DNA of 64,000 bases from Buddleja alternifolia. Taxonomy: Eukaryota > Streptophyta > Magnoliopsida > Lamiales > Scrophulariaceae. Location: NCBI GenBank assembly GCA_019426215.1, contig CM033396.1:31539154-31603153 (forward strand), in the 5' to 3' direction. The position numbers and the translations under genes are program-made. Shown here one piece after another: positions 1 to 12,380 of this stretch. Below the pieces are notes generated by a model. The model did no database searches. It was not told where the DNA came from and saw only the letters and a program-made list of their open reading frames with translations. Numbering within the stretch: the stretch's first letter is position 1; each line of letters begins with the position of its first letter.

Positions 1-628
1 TGTTCGCTTGACACATGCACAGGCGCGTGTCTCTCACTTCCGCGAGTGAACTACTTTTATCCTTTTTCTAGAAAATCTACTGCACAAAAGTTGGTGCTGC
101 AGTCTCTGAATAGCTGACAGTCCAATGGGTGGCTTCTCCGTACGTCATGAAACTGCTTATCATATTTAATGCTCTTATCAACATTTAATGCATTTGAATT
201 AAATGCCCGTTAGCAATTAATGAATTGAGAATATTTGCATCTGGACTTAGAAATAATTTAATGCATCTGGACTTAGAAATAATTCAGGTGAAATCTGTCA
301 TTGATAGACGCTCATTCATCCTTGAATAACTTCTGTCCTATAATCAATCGTTTGACGCTTGGAATCTTTCTATTCATTCAGACTTTAGACGCTTGAGTCT
401 TCAAACTTAACTACTGATAAGCTCACTCAGAAATTATTAGACGCTCAGCCTATGACTACCTAGCCCAATAGACTAAAAATAAAATATATAAAGCCTATAA
501 AGCCTTTTACAAATCTAACGCTCAAAGCTTATACATAATTTCTAATAAAATTAAACTTACATATTTTGGGGTCTAACATAGAATCCTAATTGTCATCATC
601 AAAACATCTAACAAGAAATTTCCTAACA
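1..628 (-). repeat. 3' LTR of the SIRE-like copia element (partial)
   Basis: It aligns with 12401-13001 of the right LTR and ends in CCTAACA at 622-628, as the right one does at 12995-13001. About 960 bp of the LTR lies outside the window. Unlike the right copy it has a local duplication near 234-290 (ATGCATCTGGACTTAGAAAT appears twice). The two LTR copies differ at many sites, so the insertion is not recent. Confidence 0.93.
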
Positions 629-642
629 ATTCCCCCCTTTTT
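629..642 (-). other. Polypurine tract (plus-strand primer) of the SIRE-like copia element
   Basis: In element sense the run AAAAAGGGGGGAAT directly precedes the 3' LTR start TGTTAGG. This is where RNase H would leave the primer for plus-strand DNA synthesis. Confidence 0.8.
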
Positions 643-871
643 GATGATGGCAATACTTACTCTTTTATAGTTTAAGAGTTGGACAACCAAAATGTAAAAT
701 TTAGCTTTGAATAAAGGTTAGATAAAGTTAGTTAAGGTTAGTTAAGCCCCAATGAGATGTTTTTGCTGAAAAATGCACTTCATTAATATATCAAGTAAAG
801 TACATGCATTTTACAACCAAATAAAAAATAAGGAGACAAGAATATAGATAATGCAATGTAAACAAGAGTTC

Positions 872-3800
872 TTAATCTTCTTCTTGAGCGTTGACTCTTC
901 TATTTACTTCAGCCCTGATCGCTTCAGATATACTCTCTTCAAGTCTAATCATGGCAGCATGATCTTTGTCAATTACAAATTTCTTCTCTTTCTTTTGTCT
1001 CTCTCTATAAGCAACAATCTGCTTATCCCAATCAACGGGGTTAATACCAATACGATTTAGGCAAATTCTGAACGTTTTTTTGAACTCTGACATCCTCTGT
1101 TCCTTAGCTATAAGATTGGGATTAGAAGGCTTTGGACTAGGCGATCATTCGAATAGAACATCAAATTGTTCAAGTAACGCTCGAGAAGGCACTGGTAAGC
1201 TGATAAGAGTAGGAAAGGTTGCTTGACGCTTGGTAGAAGGACTAGCAGCTCTTGAACTGGAAGATTTTCACTTCATCCCTGTTCCCCTTCTTTTCTCTTC
1301 TTCTTCCCCCTTATTGCCATCATCAGACTTAAAAAATGTTCTGTTAAAAGGCTGACTTGAGTAGCAATCTGAGCCATTGAGGCCTCTAAAGTGTCTATAC
1401 GCTTATCGAAGTGCTCTTTCCTAGCCAGTTGATTTGCCCTTGTAGCATCATTCATCTCTTGAGATTTTTTAAGGTAATCAGCAACTGCCGCTTGAGCTGC
1501 ACTGCGCATATGAGTAACTTAGGTGCTCATGTTCCGAGACTCAATCTTGGCCAAATCAGTTTTGATCCAATGGAGGGCTTCAGCATTCTGAGTGGCATGA
1601 TCACTCACTTCCTCCAGAACTGATTTCAAAAATGGCCCACAATTTTAACTCACATTTGAAGAAACCACTTGAGTAGCCGGTCGCTTAAACTTTGATGTGT
1701 ACTTGAGTGAGTCAAGGGAGACTTGATGTGCTGGATCAAAGACGGTGCCGCGTGCTTCAATTGGTAACTCAGCAATATCTGGAACATCTGGTTCTGAAGC
1801 TTCAGGATTGACCTCTGGTGGAGACACTTGAACTGGTTCCTCGGTAGACGCTGGAATACTTGGAACTTCTGATGCAGGCTTTGGAGCAGACTCTTCAATT
1901 AATTTCATAAGTACTTCTACAAGCGCTGACTCCTCTTGACGAAAGTCAGTGAATTGGAAATTTAACCTGGCTAAGGGTATATCGGCGTAGAAGTCTGATG
2001 CATCTTTAAGAAGTTCGTTCAGTCTGGAACTTGAAATGCAAGATCCCTGAATAAATATGTGGATTGGACTATCCCTGTTCCTGACATACATTGGACCCAT
2101 GATGTCCAGCACATGATTTAGAAAATCCTTGACTGCAGTCTGGAGATCAGAAATAACATATCTGGGCAGTAATGCAAGGAAAATTCCAATGAGTCGATCC
2201 TTGGGAAGACATTCAGATTTGTGCGCTTCAGGCACATACATGTGGTAGTATTTTTCCAGATATGGATAAACAGCTCGAGCTATGCCCTGATTCCATTCTA
2301 GCAAGGAAAGAACATAAGCAAAGTGTTTGCTGACTTTTTGTCTGATAGATGGTAGGAGTGGATAACCATGGAAGTTGCGAATTGTAGAGCCGTTGGGCTT
2401 GTCTAAGTTTTAGACGAAGATCTTGTCAAAGTGAGGAATGGGAGCCATGGTCTTTAACATCAGTCCAAAGTTGTCATCACACTGGCTTGGAGTAGTTGAT
2501 AAATCTGATACTGGGAAGCTTCCACTCTTAGACGCTTGGCTATTGAAGTTAAGAGGAGTGACTGCAAGCTTATGAAACGCTTGACACAGAAACCTCTCTA
2601 TTGGTTGGCGAACACTTAGCAATTGAGCTATTGGTCTCACATGCTGTTGACGCTTTTTTAGGAAATACTTGGCGAATTGATGCTTTTTGTCATGTATGCC
2701 TATGACAAAGAGATGGGGAGCTTTGACCAAATCTTGAAATGTATACCTATTGCCCATGTACGCTTCAACCCAATTAACTTCATTCATGCAGTAGTCAGCA
2801 CCTGCATTGATTATAGCCCTAATGCCCTCATGGTTAATGTCTTTGATAGATTCTAAGTGGTATTGATCTGTTTGATAACTTACATTCCAAACGCTCTGGA
2901 AGTAGTCATCTGCTTCTTCTTGAATCAAATCTGTGAGAGACGCTGGACGATCACCAGCATAAACACCTTTTTTTTCCAAAGACGAAGTGGGTTAGCTGAT
3001 CTTCTATTCTCATCACTGTGCACCACTTCTGGAAAGTGAGAATATTTGTCTCTATTTAATAATTCCTCTGACAGATTTAGAAGCTCAACCGGTAGACGCT
3101 CATGGACTCTGATCTTATAATCTCTTGGAGCAAGGCCAGTTGGTTTGCTATGCCCCATATCTTGGAAATATGCTAGGTCTATGTCGGTTGGAGGAGTTCT
3201 TCCATCTGTTTTGTTTTCATGGATAAGAATAGAAGCATGGATCGGCCCAGTAGGTTGATCATTTTCAATGGCCTGATAATATGCCCGCTCCACATCTGTC
3301 AAATCCGAGTTGAATAGAATCTCACAGATATACTTGTCATGCTCAATCAGCATGGCAATCTCATTCTTAGCAACTATATATCTTTCTTCATTGTAGCCTG
3401 CTGGAATAAAATCTTCTTCAAGCGCTGGTGGCATGTAGTTGATTTAATGGTCAATCGTCTTGATAGGATCCAGCTTGAAGAAATGCCTTGGTCTTGTAAC
3501 GTCCTCAGTGATGTTTTGACCTTCTGAGCATGCCTCAGTTGTGACCTCTGAAGAATGTAGTGGTTGGACCCCATCCGTTGTAGGTTCCTCGGCATCCAAT
3601 GCAGCGCTGGTTGCAATATTTTTGGCAATAGCCACCACTTCTTCTAAATCAACCTCCAGATGGACGTCGATTGGTGCTTCAGCAGCAGCTGGAACAAGAG
3701 ATGTAGCATAAGAACTATCCTCTATATGAGCAGGATCTTCTACAGATGTAGGAAAAGAAACGATGTGGGAAGAAATAAACTTACCCTGAGAACTGGTCTC

Positions 3801-4958
3801 AATAGCAGCTTCTTGAGCGCTTGGCTCAATGGTCTCAGGCTCTTCAGGAGTAGGGGCAGATGGACCCTTGCCTGTCTTGGAATGCTTGAAAATTTTCTTG
3901 ATGTTGACTCCTTCAACAAGCTTAAGTGTTTGAGCTGGAGGAGCAGCAGTTAGTTCCCCAAAGTCAATTTGTTTGATAATACCCTCTAACTTCCTCCGCT
4001 TAATTAAAGGAATCTTGTCCTCCTCATCCTCATCAGTTTCCTCACTGTCCTTAGGAGGAGATGGAACAGCAGGAGTCTTGGGCTTACGAGGAGCCCTCTT
4101 CTTTTGTACAACCGGACGCTTCATGGCTTCAACCGGAGCAGGACGCTCAGCTTCTTTGTCGGACGCTTCGCGTACCTCTTGACGCTCATATAGTGGCCTC
4201 GCAGCACCACCAACTCGGGGAGGATGAAGAAGATTAGTCAGAATTCTCTTCCCCAACAACTTGGCCTTGGCAAAAGGAAGCCACGAAGAGTGAACACACT
4301 CTGCTCTTTACAGCAGATCACTCAGAATAATTCCATAGGGTTTGTTTGTGGAGCTCAAACAGTCCCTAAATCTTTCGAACACATACTCGCTCTAGTTGAT
4401 TTTTATGTTGAGGAATATGGCTGTCATCATCTGAAATTGCATCGGGTTGACCTTATCGAAGGTACCCACCCTGCACTCAATTATCTTGCTGCAGAAATCA
4501 GCCATTAATCTGTACTTCGGCACTATTTCTTTCTTCTCGAAGTGTGGTTTATATGGTACACCATCATATGAACTCATAGTAGTCCATGCTTCTTGGATTT
4601 GTTCTTGAGTAACACAATCCAATACCTCACCCTCATTCGGCAGATTGAAGTTTTCGGCAATGGAAGAAGTAGAAAGGACAAATTCTTTTGGGGACTTCTT
4701 CTTAGACTGAGAGAAAAGGCAAGAGATAGACTTTTTGTCCTCTGAGAGTTTAGCAGTATTCCGAAAGGTATCCACCTCAGTAGGAAACACATAAGAATAC
4801 TTCGTCAAGAACGTCTGAAGCCCAAACTTGGCCACAGAGTCCATCATATCGGTCATGTTGATCTGATTCTGCTCATATAGAAATTTCCAGTCCACCACAA
4901 GGCCTTCAGTAACCTTGATGGTGTTTTCAGCAGTATTTGCGGATTTCTTGGGTGCCAT
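872..4958 (-). pseudogene. Extra (env-like) ORF of the SIRE-like copia element, broken
   Basis: In element sense this region lies downstream of RNase H and upstream of the 3' LTR. It begins with MAPKKSANTAENT at 4958 and runs through several open blocks in shifting frames: 4958-4392, 4259-3444, 3434-2925, 2979-2410, 2304-1645, 1509-1273 and 1093-872. The first block resembles the N-terminal domain of proteins often annotated in plants as envelope-like or putative plant transposon proteins. The second is rich in Lys, Pro, Glu and Ser, like a disordered nuclear linker, with a basic patch (IPLIKRRK). I see no convincing signal peptide or transmembrane helix, so 'envelope' is only a label. Function is unknown. 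At least five frameshifts or stops make it non-functional here. Confidence 0.7.
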
Positions 4959-4993
4959 TTGAGTGTTTTGAAAGAGATGAACTGAGATTTGCT

Positions 4994-4998
<5 letters not shown>

Positions 4999-5040
<42 letters not shown>
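4999..5040. repeat. (AG)21 microsatellite
   Basis: Perfect dinucleotide run, 21 units, just upstream of the start of the extra ORF in the copia element, so it lies in that ORF's presumed leader. Confidence 0.97.
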
Positions 5041-5042
<2 letters not shown>

Positions 5043-5827
5043 ATTTTGCAGATAGCTTGAGTAAAAGTGAATAATTTTTCTATAGAAATTATGTTTTAAA
5101 TAACACAGTTAAAAGTTTTGAAACTTGTGTTTTCTCGTCTCAGTAGGATTTTGACACGTGTAAAGTTATTAAATCTCAGCCATGAATACTTTTAACTGCG
5201 GACGTGAGTTTTGGGCAAGAGAGAGAAGTTACATTTGGTAACTCCCATATATAAAGATTTGACGTCCGAGTGAAAGTTTTTAAAATGTTTGGCATTTTCA
5301 TAGTGTAATGCATGTGCTTGATGGTACACTGACACGTACAGAAACACATACTAACTCTAAACTGTCATTTTGAAAAGTTTTTAATTTACCCGCCAGTTTG
5401 ATGTGATAGAAGCATGTGAATAGAGTTCAAAATGGACTTTGGAGTCTATCCATCACGTCATTTAAGCGTGTAAAATTTATGCATGAATTTTATAAACAAT
5501 TTTATGTTAAGTGTTGAAGGGAATAAGTTCAACGCTTAACATATACCACTCGTTATATGTTATGTTGTAAGTTTTATGTTTGACGCTTAAAATTTAAATT
5601 CTATTTGTGTTTGAGCGTTCAACGTATTATGCAAAGATAATACTGAGCGTTGATGATCTATGCATATGAAAGTAGTTTGATCATTGATGCTTATAGATAT
5701 GTTCAAGTACAATTTTAAGGTTCCCCCCACATTTGATAACTCGTAACATTTTTCAAAGATCCTTTAGACATAAATAAAGTGGATTCCCCCTAAATTATAT
5801 GTCTAATAAAAGTATGATGCATAATGA
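5041..5827 (-). other. Spacer between pol and extra ORF with two internal G-runs
   Basis: No coding frame is visible. In element sense, shortly after the RNase H stop (5828), there are two purine tracts: AGGGGGAATCC (GGGGG at 5786-5790) and TGTGGGGGGAACC (GGGGGG at 5723-5728). Both resemble the true polypurine tract at 629-642. They may be relics of an ancestral tract from before the extra ORF was gained, or secondary primers (inference). Confidence 0.5.
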
Positions 5828-8800
5828 TTAAGCGTTTAAATCAATCATACCCAATTCACTTCTTAAAGTAAGAAAGCGTTGTTCGTTGAGAGCTTTGGTG
5901 AAGATATCTGCCAATTGTTTGTCAGTACTAATAAAGTGCATGGAGATATCTTTCTTTTGAACATGGTCACGAAGAAAATGGTATCTAATGTCAATATGTT
6001 TGGTTCTGGATTGAAGAACAGGGTTTTGAGTCATGGCTAGGGCGCTTTGGTTATCATAATGAATGGGGGTTAGACCTAGGATTATTCCATAATCTCTAAG
6101 TTGTTGCCTCATCCAAAACACTTGTGCACAACAACTTCCTGCAGCTACATACTCGGCTTCTGCTGTAGAAGTAGCTATCGATTGTTGTTTCTTACTATGC
6201 CATGAACCTATCACTTAGAAATTGACATGTACCACTAGTACTCTTACGATCTATTTTGCAACCTACAAAATCTGCATCTGAGTAACCAATTAATTCAAAA
6301 GGAGAGTCCCTTGGATACCATAAGCCCACATTTTATGTGCCTTTTAGGTAGTTAAGGATTCTCTTGGTAGCAATTAAGTGTGACTCTTTAGGATCAGCTT
6401 GAAAGCATGTACACATGAATACCAAAAACATAATATTAGGTCTACTAGCAGTAAGATAAATAAGTGATCCAATGATACCTCTATAATTAGTGATATCAAC
6501 CTTCTTCCCACTTTCATCATTATCTAACTTAAGCGTTTGGCTCATTGGAATTTTTGAAGATGATGCATTTTTCATACCAAATTTTTTAATCATATCACGT
6601 GTATATTTAGCTTGGTTAATAAATATGCCATCATGGAGTTGTTTAACTTGTAATCCTAAGAAGAAAGTTAATTCACCCATCATGCTCATTTCAAATTGTT
6701 CTTACATCATTCTCGAAAACTTCTCACATAGATGCTTATTAGTAGAACCAAATATAATATCATCAACAAAAATCTGGACTAAGAGAATATCTTCATCATT
6801 AGTAATTTTAAATAAAGTTGTATCAACGCTGCCTTTTGAAAAGCCTTTACCAATAAGGAAGATAGAGAGACTGTCATACCATGCTCGGGGAGCTTGCTTG
6901 AGCCCATAAAGTGCTTTATCTAGCTTGTAGACCATACCCTTACCATGACTGTTGATGAATCCTAGTGGTTGCTCCACACATACCTCTTCTTGGAGTTTAC
7001 CATTCAGGAAAGCACTCTTCACGTCCATTTGATACATCGTAAACTTGTTGAACACTGCATACGCTAGAAACATGCGGATTGCTTCAAGACGGGCAACAGG
7101 AGCATATGTCTCATCAAAATCAATACCCTCTTCTTGGCAATATGCTTGAGCGGCAAGTCTGGCTTTGTTCCTTATTGCAATGTCATTCTCATCCATCTTG
7201 TTTCTATAAACTCATCTAGTCCCAATAACTTCTTGGTGAGTTGGCCTTGGTACTAGCGTCCAAACCTTACTACGCTCAAATTGATTAAGCTCTTCTTGCA
7301 TGGCTTCGATCCAACTACGATCACATAATGCTTCATCCACTTTCTTAGGTTCCATCTGAGATAGAAAGCTTGCGAACATGGCCTAATTGAATGTAGCGGC
7401 CCTAGATCTAACAGGTGCTTCAATATCTCCCATAATCTGCTCAGGTGGATGATCACGTAGCCATAGTCTATCAGGCTGGAAAGGGTTAAGAGGTTGAACA
7501 GGCGCTTGATTCACTTGCTCAGATGCTTGACTCTCCTTTTGCGTAAGCGCTTCAAGTTCATAGATTCTACCATGCTCTTGATGATCACTCTCTTCATGGT
7601 CATCAACAAATCTTACATTGTTATCCAGAATAAACTCACGAGTAATCTTAGGAGGGGGCACTAAGATCTCATCATCGTCGTCACTATCATCATCAATGAT
7701 AATCTTAGACGCTTGATGACACAGATCTTCAACTCCTACATCATTCATATTAACCTTACTCGGTTCTTGGTTAGCATCATCAAAAACAACAAGAATAGAT
7801 TCCTCAACCTTCGATTTGATCTTATTTAAGAAGCGGAAATTCTTTCCATTTTTGGCATAGCCTAGAAAGATTCCCTCATCCGCTTTAGGATCAAATGTCT
7901 TTAGGCTTTGAGATCCATTATTATGAATAAAACATTTTGAACCAAAGACGTGAAAATATGAAACATTCAGCTTACGTTCCTTCCATAGTTCATATGGAGT
8001 TTTTCCATGCTGTTTGTTGATCATGCAACGATTTTGAGTGTAACATGCAGTGTTGATTGCCTCAGCCCAAAACCTAAGAGCAAGCTTGGACTCTGCTCAC
8101 ATCGTCCTAGCGGCTTCCTTGAGTGTTCTGTTTTGACCCTCAACAACACCATTCTGTTGGGGAGTTCTGGGAGCTGAATACTCATGATGTATTCCATTCT
8201 CTGCACAAAACTTCTCAACAACCTTGTTAGTAAACTCAGAACCGTGATCGCTCCTTATTCTTGCAACCTTAAGATTTTTCAAAGTTTGAAATTGCCGAAT
8301 AAGCGTTGTTAACTTGTGACATGTCTCATCTTTGGATGAAAAAAATTCCACCCAAGTAAATCGAGAGAAATCATCTACTATCATCAAAGTATACTTTTTA
8401 CCGCTCACACTGATTGTTTGAACAGGTCCAAATAGATCCATGTGAAGTAGTTCAAATATCCTAGAGATAGATAGATGAGGTTTTCTTTTGAAAGATGATT
8501 TAACTTGTTTTCCCATTTGACAAGCGTCACAAACGTGATCCTTATGAAATGATCCTTTAGGTAATTCCTGTACACGATCTAGCGTTATTAGATGAGAGAT
8601 TGTCTTAAAGTTGAGGTGATTCATTTTTCTATGCCATAACCAACCCGTTTTAGATTCATTTTGACTCTTAGCAACAAAGCATATTGGGTTGTTATCAATT
8701 GTTGAACCCAAATCTACTAGATACACATTCTTTGTTCTTTTACCTTTTAATTTAGTACATTTAGTCTTAGCGTTGTTTATATAGCAACAGTCACTTGAAA

Positions 8801-9045
8801 AAGTAACTTCAAAGCCTTTATAGCAAAATTGACTTGTGCTTAATAAATTATGCTTAAAACTCTCAACATAATAAACATCACTTATTATGATGTTCCCTCT
8901 ATGCACAGTACCTATACCTTTGGTTTTACCTTTGGAGTTGTCACCAAATACAACCTGAGGACCATTGCAGCTCAATAGTTGATCAGAAGATCCTTGGAGC
9001 CTGTCATGTGCCTTGACGACCCACTATCGATGTACCAAACAGATG
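5828..9045 (-). pseudogene. Copia pol: protease, integrase, reverse transcriptase, RNase H (SIRE-like element)
   Basis: The protease signature WYIDSGSSRHMTG is readable near 9000-9040. A gag-pre-integrase zinc-binding segment follows (HRKMNHLNF ... CDACQMGK), then the integrase core with its Asp in LHMDLFGP, Asp in RSDHGSEF and Glu in NGVVEGQNR (8975-8097), continuing past one TGA to 7383. Reverse transcriptase (7196-6702) has [24 protein letters not shown] and FVDD in place of YVDD. RNase H has the connection motif at 6689-6333 and STAEAEYVAA, YDNQSALAM and ADIFTKAL at 6214-5828. The domain order is that of copia. Breaks include stops near 8097, 7383, 6702 and 6219 and a frameshift near 8976. 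Most segments stay in one frame, so the decay is mainly by point stops. Confidence 0.9.
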
Positions 9046-9215
9046 TATCAGTTCTAGCTCTAGGTACCTACAATCAAATGAGAAGTTCTATTTCTGTTTA
9101 GGTACCCATTATTGCTTGGGTCCTTTAACATTAGTAGCATTGTTAGTTTGAACTAGAACTTTAGGAACCCATATTTGCTTAATCTTCATTGCGGGAGGAT
9201 TAACCTTCTTGGGTT

Positions 9216-11309
9216 TCACATTGTGTTGTGTGTGCTTTTTGGGTGTATAATAATATCCTCGATTATAATAGTATCATAATCATAGTCATAATCATAATCA
9301 TAATCATCATAGTTACGATAATATGATCTAGATCGTTGTGGATATTGATGCTGGTATTTCCTTGGCGCTGGCTTGGGGTTCACTTTTGGTGCTGGACGCA
9401 TAGCGCTTGATTCACTGGTAGAAGGTTTCTCCTTAGCCTTTTGAGCGTTTGGATGAATCTTTCTTTGTGAATCATTTGCTTTCGCCTTTCCTTTGCCTGA
9501 GTCAGTTTTGGCTTTCTCATTTGCCCTCGTACCATTGTCGCTTGGTTCAATAGGTGTTTGACTTTTTGAACCTTTCTCAACAAAGAAAACACCCTTTCCT
9601 TTGTTGTTTGCCTTAACATTAGATTTATTTGGTTGTTTACCAAATTTATTGCATCCTAAACCGGTCTTCTCACCAAATAGTCTTGTTACCTCAGTCACAT
9701 TGTCCAGCTTTCTTGATGCTTTAGACAATGATGAGACGAGCTGTTCTGATTTAGCAAGTCTAGCAATCAGCTCAGGTTCTCTCTTGACTATTATATCAAA
9801 ATCACTCCTCAGATTGATTATATCACTCTCAAGTGATTTGTTTTTCTCAATACATTGTTGCTGAACTTGCAACTCTGTCTTGAGCGTCACATTATCATTT
9901 TTGAGTGATGAAATGATATCGAAGTGATTTTGATATAATTTGGCGACATCTTGACAATCATTGTAATATTCTTTGACTTTGTCAAGTAGTTCTTCATAAG
10001 AGAGAGGGTAAGATATCTCAGTCTATACCTCGGGGGATACTTCATCATATCTGGCCATGAGACAAATAAGCGCTGAGTCATCCACTGGCTCATCATCATT
10101 ACTACTCTCCTCTGAAGGCTCCAAATCTTCAGGTGCGGACGCTGGTTCTGATTCCGCTAGCAAACCTTGTTGACGAAGGTTGCTCTTGAATTGGTTTCTA
10201 TCAACGTAATCCTGCCTTGATGGCTTAGATACAGTTGGATAAGCGCAATTTACCTGGTAGTGCCCTGGTTTCCTGTAATTATAACAAAGATTAGTTTTCA
10301 TCTTTTGTTCATTTGTTAACCTTGCAGTGTGTGGTTTTGAAACCACGGGTGTTGAGAGATTCTATTGAGTAGATGCTTGGAACTGAATCGGCGCTGAAGG
10401 AGAAGGTGCAGAATATTGAGGCGCTTGATACTGTTGTTGTACTAGAGCAAGAGCTTGATATGAACTCTGTCGTTGATGCTTAGGACTATTTCCTTTCTTT
10501 TCATATCTTAAGAACTTTCTGTATCTATTCAGAAGCGCTAGTTCCTCATCCTCATTGATATCCAAAACCTTTCCCTTATTACCTGATTTACCCTTGATTG
10601 ATGCCATAAGCGCTTCAGACTCAATTACCGGACTGCTCACAACATCACTGGCTGAATTCAACTCAAACGCAAATGCTCTGAGCTTTGAAAAGGCGTCTTC
10701 TGGACTTAAACGATCCAACATGTTAGATTCTCTCATTGCTGTTGTCTTCATAAAAAATCTACTGGGTAGACTTCTGAAAATGTTAATCGCCATTACTCTG
10801 TTATGTAAATCCATACCCAAAGATGTTAACTCTATAACAAGAGCTATAAATCTTATGTCGAATTGCTCTAAAGTCTCATTGGGCAACATCTTAAAACTAT
10901 TAAACCTTTCCTTGGCAATGGAAAGCTTGTCCTCTTTAATCTGTGCTGAACCACCACATATCGTAGCCAACTTATCCCATATTTCCTTAGTAATATTACA
11001 CGACTTGATCTTGTTGAATAAGTTGTCATTATTACCAATAGCCGTATATAGAGCGTTGTGGCCAACATTGTCCAAATTCGCTATTCTACACTCATCTGGA
11101 GACCATTCTTGTGTTGGCTTTTCCACATAGCCATCCAGAGTTTCTTCTATGGCTCTAGGCGCTCTAGTCATAACCTTGTATATATGAATAGGTCCATCTG
11201 AAATAATATCGCACATGTCATCATCACATGAACAGAGATATGTAAATGCTTTGAGTTTCCATATGTCATAGTTTGACTCAGTCAGTTTAGAAACTTTAGC
11301 AAAAGCCAT
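9216..11309 (-). pseudogene. Copia gag (UBN2-type) with zinc knuckle and coiled coil, two in-frame TAG stops
   Basis: The chosen start is MAFAKVSKLTESNYDIWK at 11309; a more upstream Met would lie in the LTR. The first ~315 residues form a UBN2-type capsid domain (DYIWK-like start, DKLATICGG, LEQFDIRFIALVIELTSLG). One frame then continues through TAG at 10362 into a zinc knuckle (near 10290) and through TAG at 10023 into a coiled-coil and basic tail ending near 9216. The knuckle reads CYNYRKPGHYQVNC: the second Cys of CX2CX4HX4C is Tyr, so metal binding should be impaired. The tail holds Asp-Tyr repeats coded by an ATAATC-like microsatellite at about 9264-9310. Gag would package element RNA in cytoplasmic particles. 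Confidence 0.85.
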
Positions 11310-11395
11310 TAAATTTTTTTTGAAGCAACTAGATTTTGAAAAAGGATCTACACAAGGTGTTATGCTTGGAAATTTTAAAATTTCAACTTTAACCA

Positions 11396-11406
11396 CTATG
11401 ATACCA
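11396..11406 (-). other. Primer-binding site, initiator tRNA-Met type
   Basis: On the minus strand, two bases after the 5' LTR end, the sequence reads TGGTATCATAG. It matches the usual plant copia site TGGTATCAGAGC except at position 9. It would prime minus-strand DNA synthesis. Confidence 0.85.
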
Positions 11407-11573
11407 CTTGTTGGTCCCAAGTGGCATATGAAAGGGTCTAGAGGGAGGGGGGGGGTTGAATAGACCCTGAAGTCTTTTTCGACTTCAAAAAGATTCGTAT
11501 TAAAATTGGTTTGGACACATGAAAATATAGGCTCTTGACTGAGCGTCTACTCGAAAACGGATTTATAAAGTTA

Positions 11574-11729
11574 ACTTAGACTTCAAGATTTGAATACTAT
11601 AACCAGTTAAGTTTAAGCGTTCAGTTCTTTGATCAGTGTTAGCACAGCGGAACTTAGATTTCAAGATTTGAATACTATAACCAGTTAAGTTTAAGCGTTC
11701 AGTTCTTTGATTAGTGTTAGCACAACAGA
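11574..11729. repeat. 78-bp tandem duplication inside the 5' LTR
   Basis: The block starting ACTTAGA at 11574 recurs at 11652 with only a few differences (GATCAGTG/GATTAGTG, CACAGCGG/CACAACAG). The left LTR does not reach this part in the window, so it is unknown whether both LTRs carry it. Confidence 0.9.
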
Positions 11730-12370
11730 ATGATTTTAAAGTCTTCTCTTTGAAAGATTTAGCATCACAAGATGTATCTTAGTTGCTTAGCAATTGATTG
11801 TGTTAATTTAACAGATTTACGCAATGATATGATAGTGATGAAATTGATTGTAAAGTAAATAACACAATATTTGTAAGGTTCATTGGATGGTGTAATCCCA
11901 ACTATCTCCTTCTTCTCCTCGAACACTCGGAGGCAATCCACTAAAATGATTCTCAAAGAATCACACAGAATCTTCTACAAATCAGGGAGAGATGGATGTT
12001 GATGACTTGAGCTCTTTGCTCACACAGATTTCAGCTTCAAGACACTTCTATCCCCTTGCTTCTTTCACCCAGAAATATTGCAAGTTTCCAACTTCAACTT
12101 CACACAGATCGCGAGGCTTGGATGGGGTTTTTCTAACGGTTTGTTTGATTTTGATAAAGTTCAAACAACTTAGAATATCTCAATAGTAATGTCGGTTTCT
12201 TCGAAAAGAATGTTTGAGATATTGGTTGACTGTTTCAGGATTTGAAGAAAGGCAAAGAGAATGTTTGCTTGAATATTCTGACTTTTATGAAAGTTTTAGT
12301 ACTTGAGACTTCAATACAACAACAATTTGGCTTGTAATAATGATGGATATTTTGTCTTTTTGTTGAAGTC

Positions 12371-12380
12371 CTATTTATAG
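12371..12380 (-). promoter_or_regulatory. TATA box of the copia 5' LTR
   Basis: The minus strand reads CTATAAATAG about 620 bases into the LTR, a plausible U3 promoter for the element's RNA. No CAAT box or start site can be fixed by eye. Confidence 0.55.

Noticed and set aside
4224..4508. Open frame on the plus strand, 94 codons
   Set aside because: It lies antisense to the extra ORF of the copia element and has no domain; a shadow frame.
872..4958. True viral envelope gene
   Set aside because: No signal peptide, membrane anchor or glycoprotein-like cysteine pattern could be seen; only the position resembles env.
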